64,000 nt of DNA from Sceloporus undulatus (taxonomy: Eukaryota; Chordata; Lepidosauria; Squamata; Phrynosomatidae): positions 182,755,732-182,819,731 of the forward strand of contig NC_056523.1 of the NCBI RefSeq assembly GCF_019175285.1, given 5' to 3'. Below, in pieces: positions 28,836 through 40,400 of this stretch; within the stretch, counting starts at the first letter, position 1, and every line of letters starts with the position of its first letter. Under the pieces are notes generated by a model, which worked only from the letters and a program-made list of their open reading frames with translations, was not told where the DNA came from and did not search any database. A program made the position numbers and the translations under genes.

Positions 28836-31486
28836 ACCAAAAGAAAATAAAGACTCATTGGACTCAAATAATTATAGACCAATTGCATTATTAAATTCAG
28901 ACTATAAATTATTAGCTTCAATTCTGGCATAAAGATTAAAAAATATGTTATCGAATTGGATCCATCTAGAACAAAATGGCTTTCTTCCAAACAGAAAAAT
29001 TAAAGATAACAGTAGAAACCTGATCAATATTATTAAAATTCATGAAAAAATAGATTAAAAATTGGCCATGTTTTTTTTTAGATGCAGAGAACGTATTGAT
29101 AACATTAGATGCGACTTCATGTTTGGGGTGTTGGAGAAATTGGATGTTGGGGAGAAATTTTTAAATTGGATTAAACATATATATTCATATCAAAAAGCAA
29201 GGGTTTTGGTCAACAGAAAAAGAACTTCATCATTCGTAATCAACAAAGGAATGCAGCAGGGTTGCCCTTTGTCCCCATTATTATTTATTCTGTCCTTAGA
29301 GATTCTCCTGAATATTAGAAATGATCACCAGATCGAAGGAGTGAAGGTTAAAAAAGAGATATTTAAATTGTGAGCATATGCTGATGATCTTGTTTTGATG
29401 ATAACAAACCCAAGCAAATGTGTTGATCATCTGATGCTTATCCTTAAACATTATGGGAAAGTGGCAGGTTATTGAATTAATAGGACAAAAACCATGATAT
29501 TAACTATGAATATTTCAAACAATGAAATAAAAGATTTAACGAAAAAGACGGGCTTTCAGAGAAAGAAATTGGTAAAATATTTGGGTATTATATTAACAAC
29601 AAGAAATACCAATCTGTTCCACAACAACTATGATAAATTATGGAAGGAAATTAGAACGGAACTTAAAAGATGGTGAAATTTAATCATTTCGTGGTTAGGT
29701 AGGATAGCAACAATAAAAATGTCTATTTTGTCAACAGTGATTTTTTTTTTAATTTCAAAATTTACCCATTATTACAAACGACGTGCCCTTTGAAAAATGG
29801 AATAAAGACATTAGGAGGATTATTTGGCAAAAAAAGAAATCAAGAGTTAAAATAAAAATACTTCAGGATAAAGTAGAAAAAGGAGGATTAGCTCTACCTA
29901 ATTTAAAGTGGTACTTTTATGCATGTGCCCTGGAGTGGATTATTGACTGGTTTAAACTAGAAAACAAAAAGATTGTTAACAATAGAAGGGTTCGATCTAA
30001 GATACGGATTTCATGGCTACCTGTTCTAGGATAAATTTAAAATGGACAGAAATTGAATAACCATTTCATCCGTAAATCACTCCTCAGGGTTTGGATGAAA
30101 TATAAAGCTAAATGGTGTCCAAAAATTCCAATGTGGGCTTCGCCAGGATAAGCTCTGTTTAAAAGTATATACTGTAGTCAGGAAAAATGGATTCAATATG
30201 TGGATATAACAAAATATGATCAAAATATGATAATTATGAAAACATAGGATGAGATATTAAAGGAAGGATTTTTTTGCAACTGGTTTGCTTATAGGCAGCT
30301 ATTGGAAAGATATAAAATGGACATTAAATTAAATGGAATCAGACCTTGTGATCAGGAGTTGGAAGATCTAATTATGAAAAATGATTAAAAATAGAATCTC
30401 TAAATTATATAATTTGATATTTAAATGGGAGTTAGAAGACGAAACAATCAAAGAATTTATGGTTAAATGGGAAATGGATTTAAAACAAACAATTGAACTT
30501 GACCAATGGGAAAAGCCGTGGAAAGTTAGAATTAAATATACAGTAAATATTGAAATTAGGGAAAACATATACAAATCAATGTTTAGGTGGTACCTAACTC
30601 CTTATAGGTTATCAAAAATGTTTAAAGGTAACAATGGTATGTGTTGCAAATGTCAAGCAAATTTAGGAACCTTTCTACATGTATGGTGAAATTGTAAGGT
30701 GCTTAAAAAAATATTGGAAAGAGATACATAAAGAAATTAAAAAGATATTTAATTTAAATAATCGTGTGGATCCTAAAATGTATCTTTTGAATATTGTGGA
30801 AGATCAGACTATGGAAAGTAAAGAAAGAAAAGTCATTTTTGGGGGGTCAATTACAGTGGAAGCAGAAAGAAGTACCAACAATAGATGAATGGAAAATAAA
30901 AATGTATGATTTTTTCGAGATGGATAAACTCTCTTACCTTTCAAAAATTAATCTGTACAGGTTTTTTATAAGATATGGCAAACATGGATTAATTATATTA
31001 AATCGGAAAGGATAAAAGATACAGGGATAGCACTAATTGATTAGGTGAGATTTGGGATGAGAATGACTGTGATAATGCGAAGATATATAAATATCATTGG
31101 GACTATAAGAACTTAATCTAGAAAGAAAAGTTAAGAATGTATTAGATATAGATAAGTAAGGGGAATACAATGGATGAATAGATAGGTATCTTCACAGATA
31201 TACAAAATGATAGAGGATATATTCAGAAGTTAATACACCAACTGTAATGTGACACAACTGGTACTAGAGAAATTCTTTTCTTTTTATTTAGGACCTAGTT
31301 TCTAAATCAACAGACTTCTATGGACAATACCATAAAATAAACACCAAGAGTGTGTAGATTATTATTTATTTAAATATTTCACCTTTATATTTTAGGAGTG
31401 ATTTTGTAATTTGTAGTAGTTGTTCATGTTTTGTATGCTAAATGGATGTTAAGTGTTAAATATATATTATGTTTTGTATAAATAAA

Positions 31487-31525
<39 letters not shown>
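28836..31525 (+). mobile_element. L1-clade LINE, 5'-truncated and broken
   Basis: The frame begins mid-ORF2 with IPKENKDSLDSNNYRPIALL. Next comes the reverse transcriptase core, GMQQGCPLSPLLFILSLEIL and YADDLVLM (catalytic motif YADD). Later blocks are IRRIIWQKKKSRVKIKILQ, KGGLALPNLKWYFYA and the zinc-knuckle-like CCKCQANLGTFLHV with WWNCK-like sequence. Several stops and frameshifts interrupt it, for example just before AYADD and at about 29,676. It ends with AATAAA and a 38-bp ATT repeat. It is a dead insertion of moderate age. Confidence 0.92.
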
Positions 31526-31549
31526 TAAAAAAAGAAGAAATCCTGGGCA

Positions 31550-31745
31550 TTTAGTGAGACCTCTGGCGTTCTTAGAAACGGCTAAAGATCTTGTGAAAAC
31601 TACAAATTTCACATTGTAATCCCACATGTGCTGAAGGCTAAAGATTTTGCAAAACAAGGACTTTGCACAAGCGAACATCCCAAGGTTTCCATATAGGATG
31701 GTGCTACACCACTTAAACCAGTGTCAAACTACTTTATTTCCTCAG
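31550..31745. mobile_element. MITE family M2 remnant
   Basis: 'ggatggtgctacaccactta', 'ccagtgtcaaactactttat' and an earlier 'gtgaaaactacaaatttcac' recall the M2 interior and right end. Diverged. Confidence 0.45.
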
Positions 31746-31824
31746 GGTGGGTTGACACTAAGGAAAGTCATGCAACATAAGCCATTAGAGAGGATCTGTA
31801 AAACTGGGAGCAAATCAGTGGTAA

Positions 31825-31994
31825 CATACTAGTGAACTGCAAGTAACCTGATAGTGAACTATTAGTAATCTAATAATATTAATATTAATAATATATTAAT
31901 ATATATTATTATATTAACATATAATAATAAAAATATAAACTTAATAATATTAGTAACCGGATTCCCAGTGATTGGGTGGCATATAAATACCTCC

Positions 31995-32028
<34 letters not shown>

Positions 32029-32160
32029 CTAGTAGCAAACTGCTAATAACCTAGTAGCAAACTGTTAGTAAACCACTAGTAACTTGTTAATAAATCCATA
32101 GTGAAGTGATAGTGAAGCAATAGTGAATTGATAGTAAAACAGTAGTAGACTCGTGTTGTG
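31825..32160. repeat. Degenerate short-period tandem repeat with AT-rich and ATT inserts
   Basis: Units like 'agtgaactgatagtaacct' repeat many times ('cctagtagcaaactgctaat', 'cctagtagcaaactgttagt', 'gtgatagtgaagcaatagtg'). An ATT microsatellite (31,996-32,025) and ATATTA sequence lie in the middle. I see no gene from here to 32,680. Confidence 0.6.
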
Positions 32161-32679
32161 GTGGTGATAGTAAAAGGCATGGGCATTTACTGTACAAGTA
32201 TCTCCATTCTTGCAATTCATCCACTACTAACCCCCTTCTACTAATTCAGTACTGGTTTAATCCATCTCTCTGCCACTACTGAACTTGCTGCCTCTTTTGT
32301 CGCTTGGTGCTCTAAAGTCACTATAAAAGGAATGAACTGGCACTTTGGGAAAAGGAAGAGGGTGTGAAATTCACATTATAGGATTTTAACAACCATATCC
32401 TGCCCAAGGAAAGAAACTAACTCACAATTTTTACACCAATTATGTGCTCTAGAAGCATCTTGAATCCAGAGCACGTCAGGAACTTCAAAACCACTCATGC
32501 TACTAGTCCCTGTGAAAATTTTGGGGATCAACTGGGTTGGCAATTTATTTTTATTTTTTAAAATTTGTAGAAAAACTCTAAGCATGACATTTCCACGATG
32601 GCGATTACTTCTGTTCCCTCTCAAGCTTTCAGTTGATATGCCTTCTATGTGACAATATTGAGCTTTGCTCCTATAATGT

Positions 32680-32775
32680 CATAGAATCATAGAATCTCAG
32701 AGCTGGAAGGGACCCTGAAGGATCATCCAGTCCAACCTCCTTCTGCCATGCACGAATACATAGAATCTTGGGGCC
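32680..32775 (-). mobile_element. CR1 LINE 3' end
   Basis: 'catagaatctcagagctgga' and 'tcatccagtccaacctcctt' are the inverted CR1 3' end. Confidence 0.75.
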
Positions 32776-33067
32776 TATTCACACTGGAGGAATAACCCGC
32801 ATCCTGATTCGGTTCTGCCTCGCTATTTTAATCCTTTCCAAAAGGCCCCCCCGTTCCGACCATGAAAATGGAGCCTGCTTGGAATCTATTTTTTGGAAGG
32901 GCACACTTGTTGTTCCCATTGGAGCTGGGAAAGACAAGCAGCCCTTCACCCCTTCATCCAGTGCCCTCTGGACACCTTCAGAAAGTCTTTCCCTTCTCTC
33001 TCCATTTTTCTCTTGCTTCTCTCCCCTCTCCTCCCTGTCTTACTGCCTTCCTTCTTTTTCCCTCCAC

Positions 33068-33140
33068 NNNNNNNNNNCTTCTTCTTCTTCTTCTTCTTCT
33101 TCTTCTTCTTCTTCTTCTTCTTCTTCTTCTTCTTCTTCTT
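33068..33140. other. Assembly gap (10 N) and CTT microsatellite
   Basis: N at 33,068-33,077, then about 21 CTT units. Long poly-Ser, poly-Leu, poly-Lys and poly-Glu frames over this spot are artefacts. Confidence 0.95.
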
Positions 33141-33159
33141 CCTTCCAACCTTCTTCCAC

Positions 33160-33500
33160 GGCTTCCTCCAGGGCTGGCCCAAGCGGCAGCAGTGCCGCAA
33201 GCACTGCCAGCCCCAGGGAAGTGGCGGAGGCCTGCCGGCAGCGCCAGAAGCACTGCCAACCCGGGAGAAGCCACGGAGCCTCAGCAGCAGCGCTGCAATC
33301 ACCGCCAGCCCTGAAGAAGCCACAGAAGCCTGGCAGCATCTCCGGCTGCCACGCCAGCCCCAGGGAAGCTGCAAAGGCCCAGCAGCAGCACCGGCTGCCC
33401 TGCCAGTTCCGGGGAAGTTGCAGAGGTTCAGCGGCAGCCCCGGGGAAGCGCCCCGCCAGCCCCAGGGAAGCGCCAGCACAGCAGCGAAAAAGAAAGGTAT
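33160..33500. repeat. GC-rich minisatellite, 49-bp period
   Basis: The CCAG start of the unit recurs at 33,207, 33,256, 33,305, 33,354, 33,403 and 33,456, giving spacings of 49, 49, 49, 49 and 53. The unit has the form 'ccagccccagggaagctgc' followed by a CAG/GCC-rich half. A CR1 3' fragment follows at about 33,620-33,710. Confidence 0.88.
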
Positions 33501-33780
33501 GCCGGATGCCATGGGCTGCCTCTGAAGCTGAGACAATGTGACCCTCACAGAAGAGAAGGGGGTAGGGTGGGGTGGCAAATGGCAATGCTGTTCGGCCAAG
33601 CAGGAATTCTGCCATGGAGTAATCTTAGCATTGGAAGGGATTCCCAAGGGTCATCTCATCCAGCCCCCTTTTTGGATACATCACACTCTCTCATTCATGG
33701 TATTCTGAACTCTCCTTGCCAAAAATAAAATAATAAAATGCATGATAGGTTTGCTTTATCATCACTCAGGGATATTCTGA

Positions 33781-34217
33781 TTAGGGTTAGGGTTAGGATT
33801 AGGGTTAGGATTAGGGTTAGGATTAGGGTTAAGTTTAGGGTTAGAATTACAAATAGGGTTAAAGTTAAGTGTTACAGTTAGGATTAGGGTTAGATTAAGG
33901 GTTAAGATTAGGGTTAGGATTAAGATTAGGTTAGGATTAGTGTTAGGATTAGGGTTAGGGTTATGGTTAGGATTAGGTTTAGAGTTAGGATAAGGGTTAG
34001 GGTTAGGATTAGGATTAGGATTAGGGTTAGTGTTAGGATTAGGGTTAGGATTAGGGTTGGAGTTAGGATAAGGATTAGGATTAGGGTTAGGATTAGGATT
34101 AGTGTTAAGATTAGGATTAGGATTAGTGTTAGGATTAGGGTTAGGATTAGGGATTAGGATTAGGGTTAATTTTAGGGTTAGCATTAGGAATAGGGTTATG
34201 GCTTAGCATTACCGTTA
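33781..34217. repeat. Interstitial telomere-like repeat (degenerate TTAGGG)
   Basis: About 435 bp of TTAGGG mixed with TTAGGA and TTAGTG variants, running into a 25-N gap at 34,218-34,242. It is diverged enough to be old. Proline/asparagine-rich and arginine/isoleucine-rich frames over it are artefacts. Confidence 0.95.
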
Positions 34218-34242
34218 NNNNNNNNNNNNNNNNNNNNNNNNN
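34218..34242. other. Assembly gap (25 N)
   Basis: The gap ends the telomere-like array. From 34,243 to 35,245 I see no recognisable gene or repeat, only several unconnected short frames. Confidence 0.95.
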
Positions 34243-35245
34243 CCCCGACCTTTTTGAGATCTGAGAATGGAGGATGATGATTCAAAAGGTAAAGATGCCA
34301 CCACCATGTCTTGGAGAGAAAAACAGACTTATGTCAAACCGGGGGAGCGAGGGTTGGGTTGGTACCAGAACAACACACTTTCAGGCATGAGAATGGAGCA
34401 CATTTGCACTGACAAAAAATCTTGGGATCAGCTGTGGGAGGGACTTGTTTCTTCCTTTTCATGTAGGTTCACGGTTTGGGTGTGACTCTACTTTGAGGTA
34501 CACTGCGAACAATGACAAGTCCGTTCTCTGTCAAGATATTATTTATGAGAAGGCGGGAAAAAGAGGTGGAGATACCCCCAAGACCCAAGCTTTTGCCAGC
34601 CTTTGTGTATCCTGGCATAATACTGCTTTCATACCATTTACTTTAGTAATCAAAAAAGGTGAAATCCAATGAGACTTTGGTGATATTGCATTGAAAAGTG
34701 TGGGGGCTGGAAAGGGGCCTTGCCTATTCCAAGTGTCTACATGAAAGATTCAGACTAGAAAAACTTGGTGAGTCTACATGTGTAGCAATGTGTGAGATTA
34801 TATAGAAGATGGACAAACTTCCGAAGGATTAGCATACCAGACGTGGAGTAACTCGATTCTGAAGGTTTGTGGCTGCTTAATTCCAGTCCTGACTTTGGAG
34901 ATTATTTTCTATTTGGACGTTGGTTTGCTTTGCGAGTAGTTTAACCTTGTGGGGTATATTTCTGGCATCTCCTTTATACATCCCAGGTACCTGGAAACAA
35001 ATTAGATGGCTACTATTTTATGGCAAGAAAGATGAGCTGTTCCTTGCCTTGCGGCACAGTTGAAGAGAACGTTATAATTAAAATGTTTGATATTTTCCTG
35101 AAGGGATGTCTTGATCTATATTTTATTCATGTTGGACAGCTGGTGGGAAAGATTTTTTGGTGGTGGTATTCTACCGGAAGGGGGAACTTTAGGGAAAGGA
35201 AACCAAAGGTTCAAATTACAAGAAACAAAGAAACTGCATTTTAAA

Positions 35246-35425
35246 ACCAGTGTTTCTCAACCTCCTAAGGCTGCAACCCTTTATTAGTTCCTCATTGTTG
35301 TGTTTGTGATCCCTGGATGGATAGAGGAAGAAAGACATTGGAAAATATATGTTTTCTGATTGGCTCTAGGCACTCCTGTGGAAAGGGTTGTTCGGACCCC
35401 AGGTTAAGAAGTTGCTGTGATTTAA
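35246..35425. mobile_element. hAT (Charlie-like) MITE
   Basis: The left end is 'cagtgtttctcaacctcct'. The right part 'cctgtggaaagggttgttcg' and 'ccccaggttaagaagttgct' match the well-known hAT end with the consensus form CAGCGGTTCTCAACC and a complementary right end. Diverged, non-coding. Confidence 0.75.
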
Positions 35426-35984
35426 ACATTGGAAAGAAACTATTTTATCCAGTGGCTAGAGCTTTGGATGGTTGGTAGACTGTCCAACTTGGGGTGGAAG
35501 TTTTTAAAAACACAGCTTGGATGTGACCACATTTCCGAGTGGATTTAGGCTGTATCCGCACTGCAGAAATAATCTGGTTTGTAAAGGAATGGGGTACAAA
35601 TAGCTACAATTAGTTAATTAGGCCGTGGCTATTAAGGACTAGACCAAATGTTGGAAAATCAGATTCCATTATGGAAAAACAAGAGGGGAGAAGAGAGGAG
35701 GAAGAAAAAGAGAAAAATAAGGTGAAAGAAAACACATAGGATATTAAATTGCATAGATTAATAGAATAAACTAGGATGAAGGTTTATAAAATCTCAGATG
35801 AAAATGGATAATAAAATATTTTTTAAAAATTTTATTATGAAAATGGTATATGATAAACGCAAATGAAAGGTAAAGCAAACGTTTTTTATTGTGTTCAAAC
35901 TATAGTGCATAAAAGACATATGCATGTTTTAATATAGGCGAAAGTGTATATGGGGATATTAAAAAGGTTTTATTAAAATGCTCT

Positions 35985-36505
35985 GTTTTCCCCCTCACCT
36001 CTGTTCTCATAATCCTAAAGAAATTTCCGTAAATGGGCTTTCCCCACACCACTCATCCACACAGGGATAGTGTACCAGATTATGTGGTGCCCAATGCGCA
36101 AATACAGAAACTTTGCGGTGAGTACCGTACTTAAGAAGTTTTCCATCACACTCAGTCTCTTTTTTTCTTTCCCATTCTCTCCTCCACAAACAAATAGTTC
36201 CCAAAAAATTAATAGAGAAACTATTTCAGTCCCTTAGAGAAAACCACCCTTTCCTCTCAAACTCTCTCTCAAAGTTCACACCAACCCAGCAAGTCCAACG
36301 GGCAAACCCTGTACCCTCTCTTTAAAAAGCAGCCAGTCTGATGCGGCAGTTGGGTCTGTGAGGGCAGTGCTGTTCTCACCTATGCACTCACACTGACTCT
36401 CTCTTTGGGGTTGAAATGTAGGAAGGCAGACAAAGGCAGGCTACCTCTGTCATAATAAATAAAACTCCAAGTCATTGGAGGACCTTTAGTGTAGCTCCTG
36501 TTGTT
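35985..36505 (+). repeat. Interspersed repeat of unknown class, copy 2 (inverted relative to 1-505)
   Basis: 'cacacagggatagtgtacca', 'gcagccagtctgatgcggca' and 'aataaataaaactccaagtc' correspond to the complement of 1-505. It ends at 'gacctttagtgtagctcctg'. Class unknown. Confidence 0.6.
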
Positions 36506-37264
36506 TGTCAATGTGAATTCTTTTTCTCTTTGTGCTCCTCACTAGCTGCACCACACATTACAGAGGGGCAGTACACTCACTTGTTTTCTCCTCCTCTGTC
36601 TCCATAAGAGTCAGAATGCAGCCAGGAATGTGTAATAGGCAAAAAGCCCATGGCATGACAACAAAAAGTAGTGCAAGCAAGACAGACTTGTCCATTACAC
36701 ACAACTACTGTAGTTACCAACATAAGCCAGAACAAAAGAAAGCTTTGGAAGAAGGCTAGGTTAGCCGTCTTCTTACCTCATTTTCTACATGGAGGAATCC
36801 AGCCCCTTCAAAATGGAGGGATTTTCAGTCCTGTGAACCACGTTTGCAATATTTCCGCAAGTGACCCCTTTGTGAGCAATATCAAAGGCTGTTTCCAGTG
36901 ATACTTGTATCAATACCAGACCACAGCTTGGTCAGGAACTCCACTCTCCCTCCAGACAGCTCAGTGTATGGAGCAGATGCCACACAGATTCAGTTTCAAA
37001 TGCTCTCATCATGGCATCCATTTTGTGATGTCACAGACGAAGAAGCACAAACATTCTGAAGTGGTGGTTGCACCTGCAGTAGCTGAATGGTTAAATGTAG
37101 TGTAATATTTTAACCACTAGAGGTCTCTCTGTACTCATGTTCTCATTCTCAACAGAATAGACTCTAAGAGAGAAGTTAATTTGGTTTGTCAGGGGCAGCA
37201 GCGTTTGTGTAAGATTATTCCAAAATGTGAAACTTTCTTAATTGGTTAGAATAGATTGTTTCCC
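36506..37264. other. Unassigned stretch
   Basis: I see short frames but no domain, splice-bounded exon or named repeat. The ATG frame at 36,532-36,759 and its neighbours have no recognisable similarity. Confidence 0.5.
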
Positions 37265-37385
37265 CCAAATTTGGGTCCTCCAGCTGTTCAGTTCCTAGAA
37301 GCCTCATCCAGTAAGACCAATGATCAGGAATTCTGGCAGTTGAAATCCCAAACATCTGGAGAACCAGAGTTCGAGAATCACTGAG
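37265..37385 (+). mobile_element. hAT-like MITE, copy 3 (diverged)
   Basis: 'tttgggtcctccagctgttc', 'caggaattctggcagttgaa' and 'gagaaccagagttcgagaat' follow the order of the element at 2,978. Confidence 0.65.
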
Positions 37386-38221
37386 TTAGATGAAAAGAAA
37401 GGGGCATTCAATAATGAATGTAAGATCAAACAAGCCCACACTTTTGAGAGCGTCACTAAAAAGTCTGGCTTTGAATCCCTTTCTGCTATATCAGTGCTGA
37501 ATTAAGATTGGCTCTGCTGCTTTCCAGACAGTCTCTTTGTCCTTCATGCCTGCATGTCAACCAGATACAACATGATGTTCTCCATACTGGAGATATCTGT
37601 GTTCTTTGGATTTAGCCAGTGCTATCCAGGCATGGGGCGACCCATCAATGTATGTCTGTGAGATCTTTGATTGGCTGAGATGCATTGGCAATGTACACAT
37701 TTTATATGTAATCTTTTCCTATTCTCTTTTCATGTTGAAATAAAGTAATTTGTATGGCATGATGCTTTGAGTCATCAGTGTAGAGTTCCACTCTGTGTCT
37801 TTATGCTAGCAAATTGAATGACTTTCTAATGTAATAACATTATCATAGAAGGAGGTCCCTCTAACCATGTTTACAACTGGGCTGGGGAAGATGTGAATGT
37901 GTGACTCTGACTCCCATCGTCCACATTCAACACAGCTGATGGTGATGAATCATGAGAGCTCCAGTTCCAGTAAATTTGCAGGGCCACACATTTTGTATCC
38001 CTGTGTTAAATATTCTAAAAACAAACCTTTGGGGCTAAATAAGGGTGGCCCTCCTGAATTAAGTTAGATAACTAGGGCACCTTTCGCTCAGGTGCAATAC
38101 AGACCACTGGAAAATGGTGGTCTGCAGGTGCCCATTTTAACTCTGGAGGGATGCCATAGCCACTAGACCGTGCAACGTCCCTCCAGAGTTAAAAGAAGCC
38201 AGTTTTCCCGGGTTCTTTTAC

Positions 38222-38321
38222 NNNNNNNNNNNNNNNNNNNNNNNNNNNNNNNNNNNNNNNNNNNNNNNNNNNNNNNNNNNNNNNNNNNNNNNNNNNNNNN
38301 NNNNNNNNNNNNNNNNNNNNN
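38222..38321. other. Assembly gap (100 N) at the left edge of the duplication
   Basis: Sequence right of the gap (ctatttgtgaaaaccagg) equals the start of the second unit at about 48,815. The gap therefore hides the true left breakpoint of unit 1. A short inverted pair 'cctccagagttaaaa'/'tttaactctggagg' lies at 38,135-38,205. Confidence 0.95.
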
Positions 38322-39138
38322 CTATTTGTGAAAACCAGGATACTATAGATTAAAAAAAAAGTTCTTATTTAAACAGATTTTTTTTAAACTATGATTAAAA
38401 CATTTGCAGAAAGAAAACTACTTTGTACTAGCAATGATTCAATGAAAAGGGTGATTACTGAAATCTGTCTAAACACCTGAAATGGAGCCATCACTAGCCA
38501 TACTCAAGCATTCAAGAAGATATGTAGCACCCCCCTCAAATAGGGATGCAACATTTTGAGAAATTATGAAGCTTTGAAAAAAACAATTATTCCCCCCCTG
38601 CAAACCCTGCAAAAACTGTTCAGAAAAATGGAAAAATACAATATTAAAGCAGCATCCTTCAGCACTGCGAGAGGGTACAGGGACGTATGCCCTTAACTAT
38701 TTCTCAAGGGTATCAGACTTAGAAGAAGAGGGACAGAGGAGAACAGCCCTTAACTGGGACAGGGGCTTCCATTAAAGTGCCACCAACTCAACCTTCCAAA
38801 GATATTGATATATCGACTCTTGCAAACTGGCCATCCAACTGCACATCACTTGGGTGTGCTGGGCAAGAGGAAATAAAAGCAGGAGGCAGAGACTCCTGGA
38901 GGATAATAAATCATGTGCATGTGGCAAGGGAGGGCGGACATTCCCTTTCATGAAAGGAGGGGCATCTCAATCTCAGATCTCAGATATGCTTTGCATATAG
39001 AGTGAATTACAAAGGATTTTTTTAAAAAATTAATCAGTTGCAGATTATATTAGTTTAACATCCTTGAAAAAGATTGTAGGGAAAAAACAGCACAGTACAC
39101 TGTATTCCAGATACTTCAATCCCGCCCCCCAAACAGTG

Positions 39139-39392
39139 GCATCACCAGATTTGGTGACACTCGGTGCAGGAGAGGGGCTGCTGAGGGGAGAGCCCTGCCC
39201 CACCTCACTGTTGCTTGCCCCTTGTGGTTTTGTTGCCAGCTCACCCCCCTCCACATGGAGGGAGACAGACCAGTGACAAACTCACAAGGAGTATGCTCAC
39301 CCCTCTGCCACAGCAGGAGATTAATACTTCATTCCCTGTGGGGTGTCATCTGGTGATGTCCACACCCCCTGCACCCACTCGATGATGCCACT
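39139..39392. mobile_element. Small DNA element with CAGTGGCATCA ends
   Basis: CAGTGGCATCAC at the left and the complement GATGATGCCACTG at the right. Flanking 'ccccaaa' on both sides is a possible target duplication. Unit 2 keeps only the right part (about 49,540-49,560, 'gatgctactg'). Confidence 0.6.
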
Positions 39393-39467
39393 GTCCCCAA
39401 AACAAATCCAAAATATGTCAAAGAAAGGAGAAAAGGGAAAGAACGAGACACAAGAAGTAGAGCTTAC

Positions 39468-39525
39468 TTTCAGCCACCAAGATGCAGGCAATGGCTGCCA
39501 GCACAAAGATGAAACGGATCTTCAT
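39468..39525 (-). CDS. Signal-peptide exon of a putative small secreted peptide gene, copy 1
   Basis: ATG at 39,523-39,525 opens MKIRFIFVLAAIACILVAE, a short basic start plus a hydrophobic core, and runs into the splice donor 'a|gtaagc' after 58 nt, leaving the codon in phase 1. Upstream lie an in-frame earlier ATG (eight codons), a leader of about 50 nt and a TATA-like box at 39,602-39,610. Family knowledge: many beta-defensin, crotamine-like and WAP-type peptide genes have just this first exon of 55-65 nt ending in phase 1. The mature-peptide exon is not visible. It should lie on the minus strand to the left, where a gap intervenes. Identity beyond 'secreted peptide' is inference. Confidence 0.6.
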
Positions 39526-39599
39526 TGTCCTTGCACTCAGAAGTTTCATGGTACTCTGAACTCTGTGCAGAAGACTTTCTGCAGAATCAAAGTCTTACT

Positions 39600-39612
39600 C
39601 TGTTATAAAGGG
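39600..39612 (-). promoter_or_regulatory. TATA-like box of peptide gene copy 1
   Basis: On the minus strand it reads CCCTTTATAACAG, about 80 bp upstream of the ATG. The same sequence is kept at the equivalent place in unit 2. Confidence 0.5.
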
Positions 39613-40074
39613 AATGAGACCTAGCTTGAGGGGCTGGCACTTTGTGACCTTATGGATTAAGAATTAATTAAGTGGTAAATAAATATTATTCAAAAGATAA
39701 ACAATGTGTGAAGTGGAGGTGATGTATCCATAATGGTGCTTGATTTGTTTTCATGAAGATTAATAATTCCTTTCTGTACAATGAAATCTCTTCTGCCAGG
39801 GATATTCATGGTAAATGTTTGCCCATGGGATCACTCGTTTGCATAGGAGAAAAGCCACTGGAGGATAACGTCTCCTCTCAGCTTAACCAACTGTCACCAA
39901 CTGACCATTTGTTCCCCTTCTTCATTCCCATGTTTCTATGCCTTTTCTTTAATTAACATAGCATTTTGCCAATTTTCAGGAACTGATTTTATAGGAACAT
40001 GGGGTTCAGTTTACAAATTATGAATGTTTAACCATCACAAAAGTCTTGCAAAGTGTAGCATGAATTTTCTTCAG

Positions 40075-40400
40075 TTCAGTTTTTATAAAAGTAATTTTTA
40101 TTATTGTTTTAAAAACAAACAGGTAAACAGACAAATGTGTACATATAGCATTATCTAAGAAGGAGATGTCTGTATATTAATTTGTCTTCTTGCATACAAG
40201 ATCTCTTATCTATCTATTATATACATTTCATATTCTCTGATCCTTGATTATTTTGTTTTGACTGGGGTCTTAATGATCACTCTCCTTTTGGCTCCACAGT
40301 TTTGACACTTCCTCCTATTTCATCTTCCTGCAATAAACATAGTCAGTTTGTCCATGACCGCAAGATCGCTTAATTTTACTAACCATTCCTTTAACATTGG
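40075..40400 (-). mobile_element. L1-clade LINE 3' fragment, unit 1
   Basis: Same sequence as 50,240-50,600. On the minus strand it encodes the end of ORF2 (EEWIVKL-like, DKLTMFI) followed by an AT-rich 3' UTR. The element is cut at about 40,410, where unit 2 continues for another 470 bp. Confidence 0.75.

Noticed and set aside
32768-33647. Long frames on both strands (150-257 codons) across the CTT repeat and GC-rich block
   Set aside because: They consist of poly-Ser, poly-Leu, poly-Phe, poly-Lys or poly-Glu from the microsatellite plus minisatellite translation. All frames are open at once, and they cross an N gap.
33762-34184. 140-codon Asn/Pro-rich frame and Arg/Ile-rich frame
   Set aside because: Direct translation of the telomere-like repeat on each strand.
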